Shown piece by piece: positions 31,597-42,884 of a stretch of 64,000 bases of DNA. The stretch spans positions 73,036,001-73,100,000 of the forward strand of contig OZ231127.1 in the NCBI GenBank assembly GCA_965153355.1, in the 5' to 3' direction. Position 1 is the first letter of the stretch; each line of letters starts with the position of its first letter. The position numbers and the translations under genes were made by a program. This DNA is from Flaccisagitta enflata. Its lineage: Eukaryota; Chaetognatha; Sagittoidea; Aphragmophora. The notes under the pieces were generated by a model. That model saw only the letters and a program-made list of their open reading frames with translations. It searched no databases and was not told the origin of the DNA.

Positions 31597-31646
31597 CAAA
31601 AGTTTGTTTGCATACTTGTTCACTTTTCCTCTCTCAATGAGTGCAG

Positions 31647-31748
31647 ACCACCACCAGAAGCGATCTTGCAACCTTTGACGTCAGAGGCGAGCGACTTATC
31701 GACACGCCACTGAGACTGAATCTATTGACTGATATTCGCGCACATTAA
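31647..31748 (+). CDS. Candidate terminal exon, unknown
   Basis: The acceptor TTTTCCTCTCTCAATGAGTGCAG is followed by a 33-residue frame (TTTRSDLATFDVRGERLIDT...) ending in TAA at 31746-31748. The composition is protein-like and unlike the repeat to the left. A join to the exon-like piece at 31345 is possible but cannot be demonstrated. Confidence 0.3.
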   Translation, partial: TTTRSDLATFDVRGERLIDTPLRLNLLTDIRAH

Positions 31749-32089
31749 TTAATGCAAAAGGGGGCAAAACCAAGGTTTTGCGATGGAGGCAAGACCATGG
31801 TTTGCTCCCCTGTTAATGCGAATCCACCCTTGAAAGAGAGAAGAAAAAAAGAGAGAGAGATACTTTGAATGAAAATTTGAAAAAGATGCTCTCTCGTAAG
31901 ATTTTTTTTTCTCGTGTGAATGAAAAGGGAGGAGCAGTCTTTTGAAGAGCGCACAACTCAAACGTCAAAGAAAAGGAATGAAGGGTTTGAGTCTTTATGT
32001 GGCGCTGAGACCGGAGATGAAGAATGAGCATGCGATGCACTTGCTGGTGGACAGGATTAGAATTGATTTTCCCTATCAGTCAGCCAGAA

Positions 32090-32183
32090 AGACAGAAAGA
32101 TAGACAAAAAGACAGACAATCTCGCTTACATCACCGCCATTCAAAGATTTAGGTCCTATGGTTAAAAAGACAGACCGACAGAT

Positions 32184-32222
<39 letters not shown>
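32090..32222. repeat. (ACAG)n microsatellite
   Basis: Interrupted units at 32090-32120, then a clean run at 32164-32222. Confidence 0.95.
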
Positions 32223-32223
<1 letters not shown>

Positions 32224-32332
32224 CAGTAAAAGGCCACACAGTCATTACCAATTCCACAGACGGACAGATCAGATCAGATTCTAATTTCCTGAGATTCCGC
32301 AGGGGTAGTAACAGAATAGGCTAATCATTGAT

Positions 32333-32445
32333 ATGGGCAGGGGCAGGGGCTCAATAACGCCGAAAAAGCAAAGTGGGACCAACCGACCGACTAACAGGCC
32401 GACTGACATAGCGGCTTACTATGTCGCATGCACGCGACTAAAAAT
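32333..32445 (-). mobile_element. Hairpin-ended short element, H1, truncated
   Basis: GGGCAGGGGCAGGGGCTCAA, then CGCCGAAAAAGCAAAGTGGG, CCGACCGACTAACAGGCCGA, and the hairpin end GTCGCATGCACGCGACTAAA. The GGCCTTGTT side is lost. Confidence 0.8.
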
Positions 32446-32497
32446 CTTAAAGAGCAAAAATATTTTTCTTACTTTTATCAACCCCACTCCTCCCAAG

Positions 32498-32596
32498 AAA
32501 GGCCACCGTACCGAATACATTGATTTACATACTAGGATCCGCTTTTGCGCAAAGTTTCCTAAAAGTGGGTTTATTTCTGTGGATGGATTTCCATAA
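32498..32596 (+). CDS. Candidate terminal exon, unknown
   Basis: The acceptor-like CCCCACTCCTCCCAAG is followed by 32 codons (KGHRTEYIDLHTRIRFCAKF...) and TAA. It begins 50 bp after the end of the neighbouring mobile element. No family resemblance is recognised. Confidence 0.25.
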   Translation, partial: KGHRTEYIDLHTRIRFCAKFPKSGFISVDGFP

Positions 32597-33077
32597 GTTT
32601 ACGGTTTGCCGCTCTTTGGATGGGAATCAAATGGTTAAGACATAAGGCTTAAGAGAGAAAGTTCTTGAAGACCGTTTCAGTGTTTCACCAATCATTTTCC
32701 CAGTGGAAATAATGGGTGGTTAAAAATTGATATTTTCATCTAGACAATGGGTATATTTTTCTAACTAAGTCTAAAAAACATAGAGTAACAGTTGCAGATT
32801 GTTGGGCAGGGGTGCTTGAGCACAAAATACTCACGCTTAACACCTAAAAATGATCTGATACAGAAAAAACGTGTGATGACTGCGGAACACTGCACTGGGG
32901 TATGACATGAAAATGAAAAATTATCAAAAGCCTAAAGAGCTTATTTTTTACTTCTTGTCATCGCTTGCCTCATTAGCTTGCTTCCGTTTTGTTATTTTGT
33001 TTCCTATTAAAGCTATTATCATATTTTGTATTTTCTTGGCTTTTTTGTCTGCTTTTTTAGCTATTGCCCGGTTTGAG

Positions 33078-33122
<45 letters not shown>
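33078..33122. repeat. (CT)n microsatellite
   Basis: About 22 CT units. Confidence 0.97.
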
Positions 33123-33125
<3 letters not shown>

Positions 33126-33212
33126 AGTGCTTGTTTTCCTGCCACGGTATTGTGGTGCAAAATCCCGTCACCGTCGTCTTCAATTTCCGCGCAATTTGGC
33201 CTTTAAACTCGG

Positions 33213-33832
33213 CCATTATCTCTCGCAGGTGGCGATACGAGACATCAATACACGGTATGCCATTATCTCTCGTAGGTGGCAATACGAGACATACACACAG
33301 TTTGCCATTATCTCTCGCAGGTGGCGGTACAAGACATCAACACACAGCATGCCATTTTCTGTTGCAGGTGGCGAAACAAACATTAACATACAGTAAACCA
33401 TTATCTCTCGCAGGTGGCGATACGAGACATCAATCCACAGTATACCATTATCTCTCGCAGATGGCAATGTTAGACATCACCACATAGTATGCCTTTTTCT
33501 AATGCAGGATGCGACACAAAACATTAACATACAGAATGCCATTACATCTTGTAGGTGGCAATGCGAGACATCAATACACAGTATGCCATTATCTCTCGCA
33601 GATGGCAATACGAGACATCATCACACGGTATATCATTATCTCTTGCAGGTGCCAATATGAAATATCAGCATGCAGTATGCCATTATCTCTTGCAGGTGGC
33701 GATACAAGACAAAAACACAGAGTATCTCATTTTCTCTCGCAGATGGCAATTCATGACATCAACACACAGTATGCCGTTATCTCTTGTAGGTGGCGGTATG
33801 AGACATCAATAGGTACACACAGTGTGCCATTA
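33213..33832. repeat. 47-bp minisatellite
   Basis: About 13 units of 45-47 bp, each with CCATTATCTCTCGCAGGTGG and GATACGAGACATCAACACAC. Every unit contains a pyrimidine-rich tract followed by CAG/GT, which mimics a splice site. The repetitive frames (ISRRWRYET...) are period artefacts. Confidence 0.95.
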
Positions 33833-34002
33833 TAACCAGAAAACAACATCTAGATCATTTTACAGTTAAGATTTAATAATCCATCTTGAAACCAACTTGG
33901 CGAAATGTGAGAGGTGCGACGTAAAAAATAATGGCATCGATGGGGAAAAAGAGGAAGATAAAAAAAACTAAAAAAAGAAGAAGACACACTGCAGGCACTT
34001 AC

Positions 34003-34053
34003 CTGTTTACGGTCGACAGGAGTCCACATCGGGGAATATCCAGGAGATCGCAT
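34003..34053 (-). CDS. Candidate exon ending at a strong donor
   Basis: The minus-strand frame MRSPGYSPMWTPVDRKQ ends at the near-consensus donor AACAG/GTAAGT. The frame extends upstream a few codons (PNHSP) into a low-complexity purine-skewed region, so the exon start is unknown. Product unknown. Confidence 0.3.
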
Positions 34054-34059
34054 GGGTGA

Positions 34060-34500
34060 GTGATTGGGAAATGGAATTTTTTAGTGAGTGGATGAGGGGT
34101 GTGTGAATGATTGGGAGATCGGGTAAGTGAATGTATGACAAGGTGTGAATGATAGATGGGGTGTATAAGTAAATGAATGGGTAGGTTAATGATAGGGAGG
34201 TGGTGTTTGTAAGTCAAGGGAATAAATGGTGGGTAAATAATGGTAAATAATTATGGTGGGTAAATAATTGAGAGATGGGTTTTGTATGTGAATGGATGAA
34301 TGGGGATTTATTGAAGCAGGAAGGTGGAGTTTCAGTAGATATGTGATTGAAGAATGAGTGAATGGGCAAATACAAAGGCGGAGTAAGTTGGGACGGGTGG
34401 GTAGGAGATTGTGGAGCAAGTTGCGCGTTAGCAAGCGAGGTGTAGGGCAGCAAAGGAAAAAAGATGGAAAAACGAAAAATAAAATGATCATGTAAAAATG
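34060..34500. repeat. Degenerate purine-rich tandem repeat
   Basis: Loose repeats of GTGAATGATTGGGAG, GGGTAAATAATGG and similar. The minus strand reads as serine/histidine/proline-rich frames with no domain. Confidence 0.6.
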
Positions 34501-35206
34501 TTCGATAGTAGATTATGAGTATGTATGTAATTTTCATAAGTGAGAGAATTGGCCCGTTATTTGGTATAAAGCGAAGAGACAAACAAACAAAAAACAAACA
34601 AGCAAACGAACATACAAATGTGACGCTGATTTTGTTCCTTGGAACAATCACTCCGCTTCGAGAGCTTAACTGCTGCTACACAAATTCTTCTTTCCCAAAT
34701 GATAATATTTGGAGAGGACGGAGGAAGTTTAAAGTGACAGTTGGCATGCAAATGTCGCACCCTTCTTGATGTCCTCTCGGCAACTCGAGAGCGGTTTCAA
34801 TCGATACTAGTTGAGAACATTGACACCTGCCAAATGGACTCACATTTTAACAATTGTGTCAAGAATAAACCCTTCCTACAAAACCCACCATTTCCAGATT
34901 TTTCTTGTTTTTTTCCAACAGTAAACTGCCGCTATAACATATTTCAAAGGACGAAAGATAACCAGAGATTAGTTATAGACAAAATGGGAATTGTAATAAA
35001 ACAAGCGGAAATTTTGATGGATTTTCATTTATTTTTTTTTTTCAAAAACATATCTGTTGGGTCCGTTTATGTGGGGTTCAACTGTATGTTAAGGCGCTGC
35101 CATTTTTGCGTTCCAGTTTCGAATGAGATGATTTCATTTTGGATAACTACGTCGTAACCAGAAATTCATATCAATCTCACTAACCTAGAAAGAGCGCTTT
35201 TTAAAG

Positions 35207-36054
35207 ATGATTTTGGACTTGGTATTCATGATTATCCTCTCGATATCGAAAACAACTTCCCACTTGAGAACATTTTCCGTTTGTGGCAATGAACAAACTG
35301 AATGGATCATACCGCAACCTGATGTCCAAGGTAAAGTTATAAAATTTCATCTTTTCTCTCGGAAAATAGCGTTGAACTGGTAACCCATACAAACATTACT
35401 TTAAAATGCGGTAGTTGGTATTGACTTTCATTTCAGGCTAACTTGCGCCGTAAGATACGTAAGCGTCGAGAATCGTCCTGACGTTGGGGCTCGTCCGGAA
35501 GACAACATACTGAATTTTCTTAAGAGATATTGGGTGTATTTTGCATCACATCCTTGCAATAAACTCCCCTTCCTCATACAGGAACCCCGGCTCAAGAGAC
35601 TTTCATCGAGCTGCCAAACAGTGACGTCTCATCGGCAGAGACCTCAGTGGAAGCCAAACAGTGGGCATTTTGGGCGCCCACAAGCGCCGTATGGCACGCT
35701 CAATCACTTCCAGCAACAATCTGGCAAGTCTTTCCTACTTCTGAAGCAATCGCAAAAATTGGCTTTTACAACGACGAATCCTGTTATAAGACATCTCCCA
35801 AAAAGGTTGAAATCGTGGCTACAAATGATTGCCCGACGAAGCCTTGCGAGCAGGGCCCCGAGATTTGCACTTGGACCACGCTACTGAGTATCGAAGACGC
35901 CGGATTCAGTGGTACAGACCAGTTTCGATCTTGGGTGATTCCAGCTGAAAGCAGATCCAGCTTCAGATGTCACGGGGTCAGAGTCTATGAGTCGGTCGAA
36001 GGCACCGTGCCTGGTGTCGCGTTGAGAGGCATCAAGGTCTGGAAAAGTCAATAG
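35207..36054 (+). CDS. Secreted galactose-binding/discoidin-like protein (gene A)
   Basis: Two exons: 35207-35330 (ATG with A at -3, in-frame stop just upstream, donor CCAAG/GTAAAG) and 35582-36054 (acceptor CCTTCCTCATACAG, stop TAG). The join is phase 1 and gives 198 residues. Residues 1-22 hold a hydrophobic core (MILDLVFMIILSIS) typical of a signal peptide. Next comes a short conserved piece with VCG and EWIIPQP, then one domain of about 150 residues: VWH and IWQVFP near its start, IAKIGFYN, PKKVEIVATNDC, WTTLLSIEDAGF, SWVIPAESRSSFRCHG, and a closing ALRGIKVW. The strand pattern and Trp/Cys placement are those of galactose-binding-like (F5/8 type C) domains, inferred by eye. It is a tandem paralogue of the gene at 38138-39423, with the same strand and intron phase. 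It lacks that gene's middle exon: a possible acceptor near 35437 leads straight to a stop. Probable role: an extracellular carbohydrate- or surface-binding protein. Confidence 0.75.
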
Positions 36055-36201
36055 CAAAGTCCAAAATCTCCAAGTTTTCCCTCGCGTTTTGCATGGGTGA
36101 GGAAGCACTCAACTACATTACTTGGTTGATCTGACCTAACCGATTTGTACTTATCTATAGTCGACTGCTTTCTAACATGGTTAAAGATCGTATCCATGTT
36201 C

Positions 36202-36330
36202 TTTTTAGGTGCATCAACGCACCTATATAGCCGGTCGCGTCCGTCGGTTGGTCGGTCGGTCTGTCGGTCTGTCTGTCTGTTATACAAACCTTTGACGATC
36301 CACCCTGCGCACCTATTGGCCAGCGGCGTA
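36202..36330 (+). mobile_element. Hairpin-ended short element, H3, truncated
   Basis: TTTTTAGGTGCATCAACGCACCT, GTTGGTCGGTCGGTCTGTCGG, and GCGCACCTATTGGCC. The terminal TTGGCCTTGTT is missing, apparently cut by the next element. Confidence 0.85.
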
Positions 36331-36345
36331 GGAAGAGGGCATGGC

Positions 36346-36488
36346 AACTCTATAAGAGGCTTTGTCCGTCCATCCATCCATCTGTCCGTCCGTCTTTTGG
36401 TCCGTCGGTCCGTCCATAATGATTGAGTTGGAAAGTGTGAAAACGCACATTTCCGCCACCGCCCACCCGTCCACAACTGGTTCTTGTT
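36346..36488 (+). mobile_element. Hairpin-ended short element, H2, left end damaged
   Basis: GGCAACTCTATAAGAGGCTTTGTCC, GTCCGTCCGTCTTTTGGTCC, CACCCGTCCACAACTGG, and TTCTTGTTT. It abuts the H3 copy, so two subfamilies are juxtaposed. Confidence 0.8.
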
Positions 36489-36489
36489 T

Positions 36490-37700
36490 ACAGCTTACAA
36501 GCAAGAATCACAAATTAGTTTCTGTTAAGACACTAAACTAACTATGGCCAAAAAAAAAAAAAAAAACCAAACAGTTACTTCTTTTGCTTGTAAATCCCTT
36601 GAAAATTCACCCAGTGTGCTGAAATTTTTACTGAAGTTACTTTTTAGTATCCTTAAGCATCACTGAAAAAATCAATGACTTGCTCTAAATAGTTTGAGAA
36701 TTATAGATTTTTTGAATGTGCTTGTCAGATGATCAGAAATTCAATGTGCACACATAAGAATTAACAAAGAATGAATAAACAAACTTTAAAAAACCGTACT
36801 AAATCTAGTCCAATTTTGATGAAATTTGAAGTGGAGGTAAACCACATCGTTAGCAGTTCATTACAAAACTCCGATTATTTTAGCAGAAACAGCAAGTTTT
36901 CCTAAACTTTTTTTATGGTTTAAAGAATGAAATAAATGAAGATGAAATCTGAAATATAAATCAATGCTAAAGCCATAATTTTTTACCAATTATCATAATT
37001 TTTTAACTGGTAACTTTTGTACATATGGTTCATCTCCAGTAAAATTTTGGTTAAGATTGGAGCATTTTTAGTCCCCCAAATTGCAAAAATATTTTTACAG
37101 ATGGCTGAATATTTCTTAATCTGAGCAAGCTTACAATCAACCAATATCTACCCCACTAGACTTTATCTGAGTAGAAGCAAATTTTGCCTAGTAGTAGTAA
37201 AAAGCACCATCAGACTACAGTTCAAAAATCATAGCAAAACTCCCAAAACTTTTTGCACAATGCCAATTTTACTAAAAATGGAATTATTTTGCTTTAGGAT
37301 AAATGTCATCTCTGGCAGTCAAAAAAAGAGGTGACTTCAGTAAAAACGCGATAACGGCTAAAGTATTCAACAGATTTTAATTAAATTTGAACCAGACATA
37401 GTCCACATCATGGTTATTATTCACTGTAAATTGGTCAACATCTTCATACGTTTTTGCTCTCTCAAAATTTGTTTGGTTTTTTTTTTTGCCATAGTTAGTC
37501 GGGACACCAAGTAACGGTGGCATGCCCAAAAAATCTAACTCTCCTACGCCCCTGAAATTGGCCCACTTGGCCTTCTTCTGAAAATTTGTCTTTTTCTTGC
37601 AGATCGTCACCATGCGCCACCACCAAACTATTTTCGCTTACATTTATTTATCATTCATTGGTTTATTTATCACACATTGATTATAAAGGGAGTGGATAAA
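36490..37700. other. Unique AT-rich DNA, old dispersed repeat likely
   Basis: Words such as AAATTTTGATGAAATTTGAA and TCCAGTAAAATTTTGGTTAA resemble other AT-rich stretches in the window. No gene supported. Confidence 0.45.
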
Positions 37701-37710
37701 GTTTTATTCT

Positions 37711-37714
<4 letters not shown>

Positions 37715-37801
<87 letters not shown>
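37715..37801. repeat. (GA)n microsatellite
   Basis: About 43 GA units. Confidence 0.97.
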
Positions 37802-37804
<3 letters not shown>

Positions 37805-38137
37805 ACTTTTCTATGCGCGACGAGAGATGCAACAATCACCTGTATTTTACTGAATACCCTCACAACTTCACCCTAATTAACGTTATAACACTTTCTATTT
37901 GTAATGAAGAGCATTTCTACTCATCTGCGAGTGCTTATGACGATTATAAACGTTCATATTTACCCGGCTCTGAAAAGTCTTTAATTGCTTAACAATATTT
38001 CTCTCTGTTTCTCTGTAAAGTAAGAGTGACATAACAACAAAACAAAAGTTGGCACGGTGGAAAGTGACTCTTGTTGTCCCGTGTGCATCACGTGAACTCT
38101 TGTCAAAACAACAACCCTTACTGAGAAAAAAAACCTG

Positions 38138-39423
38138 ATGAAAGAAAGAATGACAATGAAAATGACAACAGAGAGAACGCCGCCAATTATCATACTGCTT
38201 TTCTACCTTTCCACGACTTCATCGAAGATTTTTCAAACCTTAAGCGTTTGTGGTGGCTTGGAGGAAGAGTGGGTCATACCACAGCCACAGATATACGGTA
38301 CATGCTCAATGAGCCTTGCTCAGCTCAGTCATAACCTGGGATATGAATGCGGATGAAAATTCTTCACGCAGCCTTCATTAATTTTGAATAGAAACTTAAC
38401 CTGTTTAACCTTCACTCAGGTACTTCCAGTTCTTATTCGCATGTCAATACTTACTTTGACTATATCGTGGCTTCAAATCCAGGTAAGACGCTAAAAGTTG
38501 CACCATTCAGCATGAATCTATCCTATACCATTAAACGACCATAAATGTATTTCACGACTGAGAATCCAGTAAAATGAACGAGCAAAATTGGTCGCTGCAG
38601 TTCGAGTCGGGGCTCTCGTGCGCGTGGTGACAAATGAGAATTCGAACAAAATGACAAAAGGGTCGTTAATGACGGATTCATGGATGTATATAAAATGAAT
38701 GACATATGTTTTTAGTCGCGTGCTACGCGACTCTACACCCCGCTATGTCGGTCCCCTTTTTACTATTTCGGCGTTTTTGAGCTTTTCGAGCATACGGCTA
38801 CTGCCCAGATGCCCTTTTGATCTTCCCCAGCACTGCTCCTGCCCACCCGCACGCGACTAGGGTAGCCGTGTATCCGGCCTTGTTTTAGCAGAGAACGCGA
38901 AAGACATGATCCTATTCAAGAGAAACTCTCTCTTAGTTCAGTTTATGTTCTGATCTTTTTTTTCACAGCAAAAATATACAAATTGATCCGCAACGATGGT
39001 AGCTCTCACGCGACATCCTCGTCATGCGTTTCTACTTGTGCACCAGAATACGCTTTCAAAACAAGCCATTGGACCAGAGGTTGGTCCACAAGATCGAGCA
39101 GTGCATACGTGTGGCATCGATTTAAATCGGCCCACACAGTGGCCAAGGTGGGATTCGCGTCCTCCCAACTATTATCACCCAGGGGCTTTCGTGTCGTCGC
39201 AACAAATGAGGAGAATTGCGATAGGAAATCAAAATGGTCCGTTTTGCTGAAAATCGAGAATCCAGGTTTTACTGCCTCAATGTCAAAAGAATGGATCATT
39301 CCAAAAGACAAGCGCGGAGCTTATCGTTGTTACGGATTTTATGTCTTTAGGAAATCGGGCGCTACTTTTGTAAAAATCCGTCGCGCCAAGTTTTGGCGAA
39401 AAAATATTGATCACTTGTCTTAG
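38138..39423 (+). CDS. Secreted galactose-binding/discoidin-like protein (gene B)
   Basis: Three exons: 38138-38297 (donor TACG/GTACAT, weak but in the homologous place), 38420-38482 (acceptor CCTTCACTCAG, donor CCAG/GTAAGA) and 38969-39423 (acceptor TCTTTTTTTTCACAG, stop TAG). All junctions are phase 1; the total is 225 residues. The N-terminus is basic, then hydrophobic (PPIIILLFYLS), a likely signal peptide; the second ATG at 38150 has the better context. VCGG and EEWVIPQP parallel gene A. The 63-bp exon 2 (TSSSYSHVNTYFDYIVASNP) has no counterpart there. Exon 3 encodes the domain: SSAYVWHRF, TVAKVGFAS, PRGFRVVATNEENC, WSVLLKIENPGF, EWIIPKDKRGAYRCYGFYVF, and VKIRRAKFW. It is clearly paralogous to gene A, though diverged. 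The intron between exons 2 and 3 contains an H1 element. The family name is inferred from pattern; the paralogy and gene structure are directly visible. Confidence 0.75.
38709..38886 (+). mobile_element. Hairpin-ended short element, H1, inside an intron of gene B
   Basis: TTTTTAGTCGCGTGCTACGCG, CTCTACACCCCGCTATGTCGG, CACTGCTCCTGCCC, the distal complement GCACGCGACT, and GTGTATCCGGCCTTGTTT. The central GTCC array is almost absent, so this copy shows the fixed parts of the element. Confidence 0.92.
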
Positions 39424-39429
39424 CCTTAA

Positions 39430-39866
39430 AAATACGGGAGTACCCCGACAGAAGTGAGAGAAAAGAAAGTAATTTGGAAATGGAGAATGAGAAAGCAAAT
39501 ATGGAAAAAAACAATGTTGAAATCCGCGATTGTAAATCTTCTTGACATATACTCTAATCTTCTATCTATTTTGCATCTGTTTAGATTGCATTTACAAAAA
39601 GGTCAATTTTGAAAAAAAAATATATCTAGCATTTTTCATTAATTACCAAGTTCATCTTCCTTTCAGTGTGATTTCCTGACAAATAAGGCTGAATCAATTG
39701 AATTGCTCTCATGTTCAGGATAATTCAAAATTTCTTTTTTGAAAATGTTGGAACAGATACAAAAGAAATCGTTTCCTTCCCACTTAAAGAATGTTGCACA
39801 AAAAAGCTGGTTCGTTCAAGTTGCTGCCTTGCTGAGTATCATGGCTACAAGTTAACAAGTAGATTA
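39430..39866. other. Unique DNA, no firm gene
   Basis: The frame from 39711 reads FPLKECCTKKLVRSSCCLAE, cysteine-rich and possibly an exon, before it runs into an H1 element. No splice sites support it convincingly. Confidence 0.4.
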
Positions 39867-39867
39867 G

Positions 39868-40059
39868 TTTTTAGTCGCGTGCACGCGACTCTACATCCCG
39901 CTTTGTCCGTTGGTCGGTTGGTCGGTCGGTCACACTTTACTTTTTTTTATGTTTTTTATTCTGTGATGTCACTGCTCCTGCCCAAATGGTCTAGTGACCT
40001 CAAATATAGCCCCTGCCCACCCGCACGCGACTGGGGTAGCCATGTATCCGGCCTTGTTT
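39868..40059 (+). mobile_element. Hairpin-ended short element, subfamily H1, complete
   Basis: TTTTTAGTCGCGTGCACGCG hairpin, GTTGGTCGGTTGGTCGGTCGG, CACTGCTCCTGCCCAAATGG, distal GCACGCGACT, and ATGTATCCGGCCTTGTTT. Confidence 0.93.
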
Positions 40060-40901
<842 letters not shown>

Positions 40902-41319
40902 ATTGAGGTTATACTACACAAAAGTTTTGACAACTAATGGAGATCGCTCAATTTGCATGATTCATGTTTCATGTTTCATTTTGCTTGAGTGTGAGTGCCG
41001 CGGTTCATCCCAATCCGAAAGGTCACCCATGGATGTAGAATTGTGAAATTGTAGTAACAGGAACATTGTAAGGTAAGAATTCCATTTGATATTGGAGATT
41101 CAACAGCAGCAGGCAATCAGCGTGAAGGAAGCCATAGTGGCACATCCAGGGGTTTGACATTCATTTTTACATTAGACCAGCTGTATTGGTAAATCCATTG
41201 GTAGGCATTAAACATATTGATATTCAACAAAGGGGATATTGAAGAGGTGCTCCATGTATTTAGGTAATATCGACCAGCATTCATTCTACTTCCTTGATAG
41301 GCAGGATCTCATAATTCTC

Positions 41320-41473
41320 TCACTCCCCAGTAGAGTGATTTTTCAGGCACAATTCAATAGATATCTCAGCGGGTACTGTATTCATGTAATCCACAAATTT
41401 TTCAGATAGGCCACCAAGAGTGCCAATCATGATAGAAATAATAACGCACTCACATTGCCACATTTTGCCCAAT

Positions 41474-41475
<2 letters not shown>
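41320..41475 (-). pseudogene. Non-LTR retrotransposon ORF, C-terminal remnant
   Basis: The minus-strand frame LGKMWQCECVIISIMIGTLG, then GLSEKFVDYMN and ISIELCLKNHSTGE, ends in a stop. After a one-frame shift it continues as RIMRSCL. This follows the layout of the C-terminal tail of many animal reverse-transcriptase ORFs (VVPVVIGALG, KNFxxYLxxIG, LLGTARILRxxL). The frameshift and the lack of any RT core nearby mark it as a 5'-truncated dead copy. Recognition rests on a short, diverged segment. Confidence 0.5.

Positions 41476-41477
<2 letters not shown>

Positions 41478-41551
<74 letters not shown>
41478..41551. repeat. (GA)n microsatellite
   Basis: About 37 GA units directly upstream, in the minus sense, of the retrotransposon remnant. 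Confidence 0.97.
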
Positions 41552-41553
<2 letters not shown>

Positions 41554-41732
41554 CCTTGACTTGCACTTTTTTTGACAATTCCTTGATTCCTTTCTGGTTT
41601 TCGATTGCCCAATTGTCAGCGCGCGCAAGAAACCAATTTTGACGTTCTTTTACGTGCTTGCTCGCTCCCTCTGGGTATAAATGAATGGTTGTACGAAGTC
41701 TTTTGTTTTTGAGACATTTTAAGCAAGTTTTT

Positions 41733-41838
41733 AAATTAGGGTTAGGGGTGGGTTTAGGGTTAGGGTTTGGGTTGGGGATGGTTTTAGGGATAGGGTTATG
41801 GACAGGGTTAGTGTTATGGCTGTGGGTTGGCTGGGTTT
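41733..41838. repeat. Degenerate telomere-like repeat (interstitial)
   Basis: Starts TTAAATTAGGGTTAGGGG and continues with TTTAGGG, TTAGGG, TTTGGG and TTATGG units for about 100 bp. TTAGGG is the usual animal telomere unit. The degeneration and internal position mark an interstitial relic. Confidence 0.65.
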
Positions 41839-42209
41839 TATGTATTACGGCCTGAAGCTACTCGAATTAAAGCTTCGCTCTGGCGGAGGATTCGGAGAAA
41901 AACAAAATCATGCATAAAATCTTTCAATGTTTCCATAACATAAAAATGTTTTAGTCTATAACATAATCTTTAATGTCGTTCTTCTCAAGCGTGTATTCTC
42001 ATCATGTCTGCGTAGCAGTAAGACAAAAAAAATCTGACCCGTCCCAATCCCTTCCAGATTGTCTCATGTCGGATGTCCACCTCTGTTGTGAATATGAAAC
42101 CCATTGTTTGGTTTTAATAATTAAAGCAGAAATGAGAAAAGTAGACAACAGAAATTTAAAAAAAAGGGACGAAATAAAAATGGAGACAAAAAATGAATAA
42201 AAAAACTGG

Positions 42210-42422
42210 TTGAAATTAACGTTTGGAATTTGCATGAAAGGTGGCCGAGATAAAAAGGAGGGAAAGGCGCCTTTGAGAGGAGATGGTGATGATGGTGTTG
42301 CTGGTGGGGATGGTGGTGGAAGTGGTGAAGGACCCAGAGCGGAGGCGGAGGAGGCAGAGATAGAAGAGGAGGAAGTGGCTCCCCCATCAAACGGGCGAGG
42401 GGAGAATGATAGGCGCGTCTAA
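42210..42422 (+). other. Acidic/glycine-rich ORF, unlikely gene
   Basis: A 70-residue frame (GGRDKKEGKAPLRGDGDDG..., then EAEEAEIEEEEVAPP). It is GC-rich compared with its flanks and low in complexity. It could be the disordered part of an exon, but a repeat-derived frame is as likely. Confidence 0.2.
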
Positions 42423-42501
42423 ATAACGCCAAGAGATGTCGTGGAGATGTCAGCGAGATAAAGTGGCTCCAAGACAGAAAAATAGACAGAAATAAAAAGA
42501 C

Positions 42502-42504
<3 letters not shown>

Positions 42505-42593
<89 letters not shown>
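42505..42593. repeat. (GA)n microsatellite
   Basis: About 44 GA units. Confidence 0.97.
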
Positions 42594-42596
<3 letters not shown>

Positions 42597-42667
42597 AGAT
42601 AGAATGAAGGAAAGAAAAAAGTATGAATGAATGAAAGAAAGACAGAAAGACAGCAAAACATACAAAA

Positions 42668-42834
42668 ACAAAGCCGGATACACGGCCAATTCCAGTCGCG
42701 GACGGGTGGGCCGGGGCGGAAATGCGCGTTTTTGCACTTTTTCAACTCGATCACCTCTACGGACGGACCAACCGACGGACCGACGGACCGACGGACGGAG
42801 CTTCTGATAGAGTCGCTAGTCCGCGACTAAAAAT
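42668..42834 (-). mobile_element. Hairpin-ended short element, H2-like, complete
   Basis: AACAAAGCCGGATACACGGC, then CCAGTCGCGGACGGGTGGGC, a GACCGACGGACCGACGGACG array, and the end GTCGCTAGTCCGCGACTAAA. The pairing segments here are AGTCGCGGAC and GTCCGCGACT, an intermediate between H1 and H2. Confidence 0.92.
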
Positions 42835-42884
42835 GGTAGAGACAACAGGATGACATCCTGCGGAAGGTACATATCAGAGAGACA

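Noticed and set aside
34741-35157. 138-residue frame just upstream of gene A
   Set aside because: Reads through a long T tract and has no splice or domain support. Gene A has its own start with an upstream in-frame stop.
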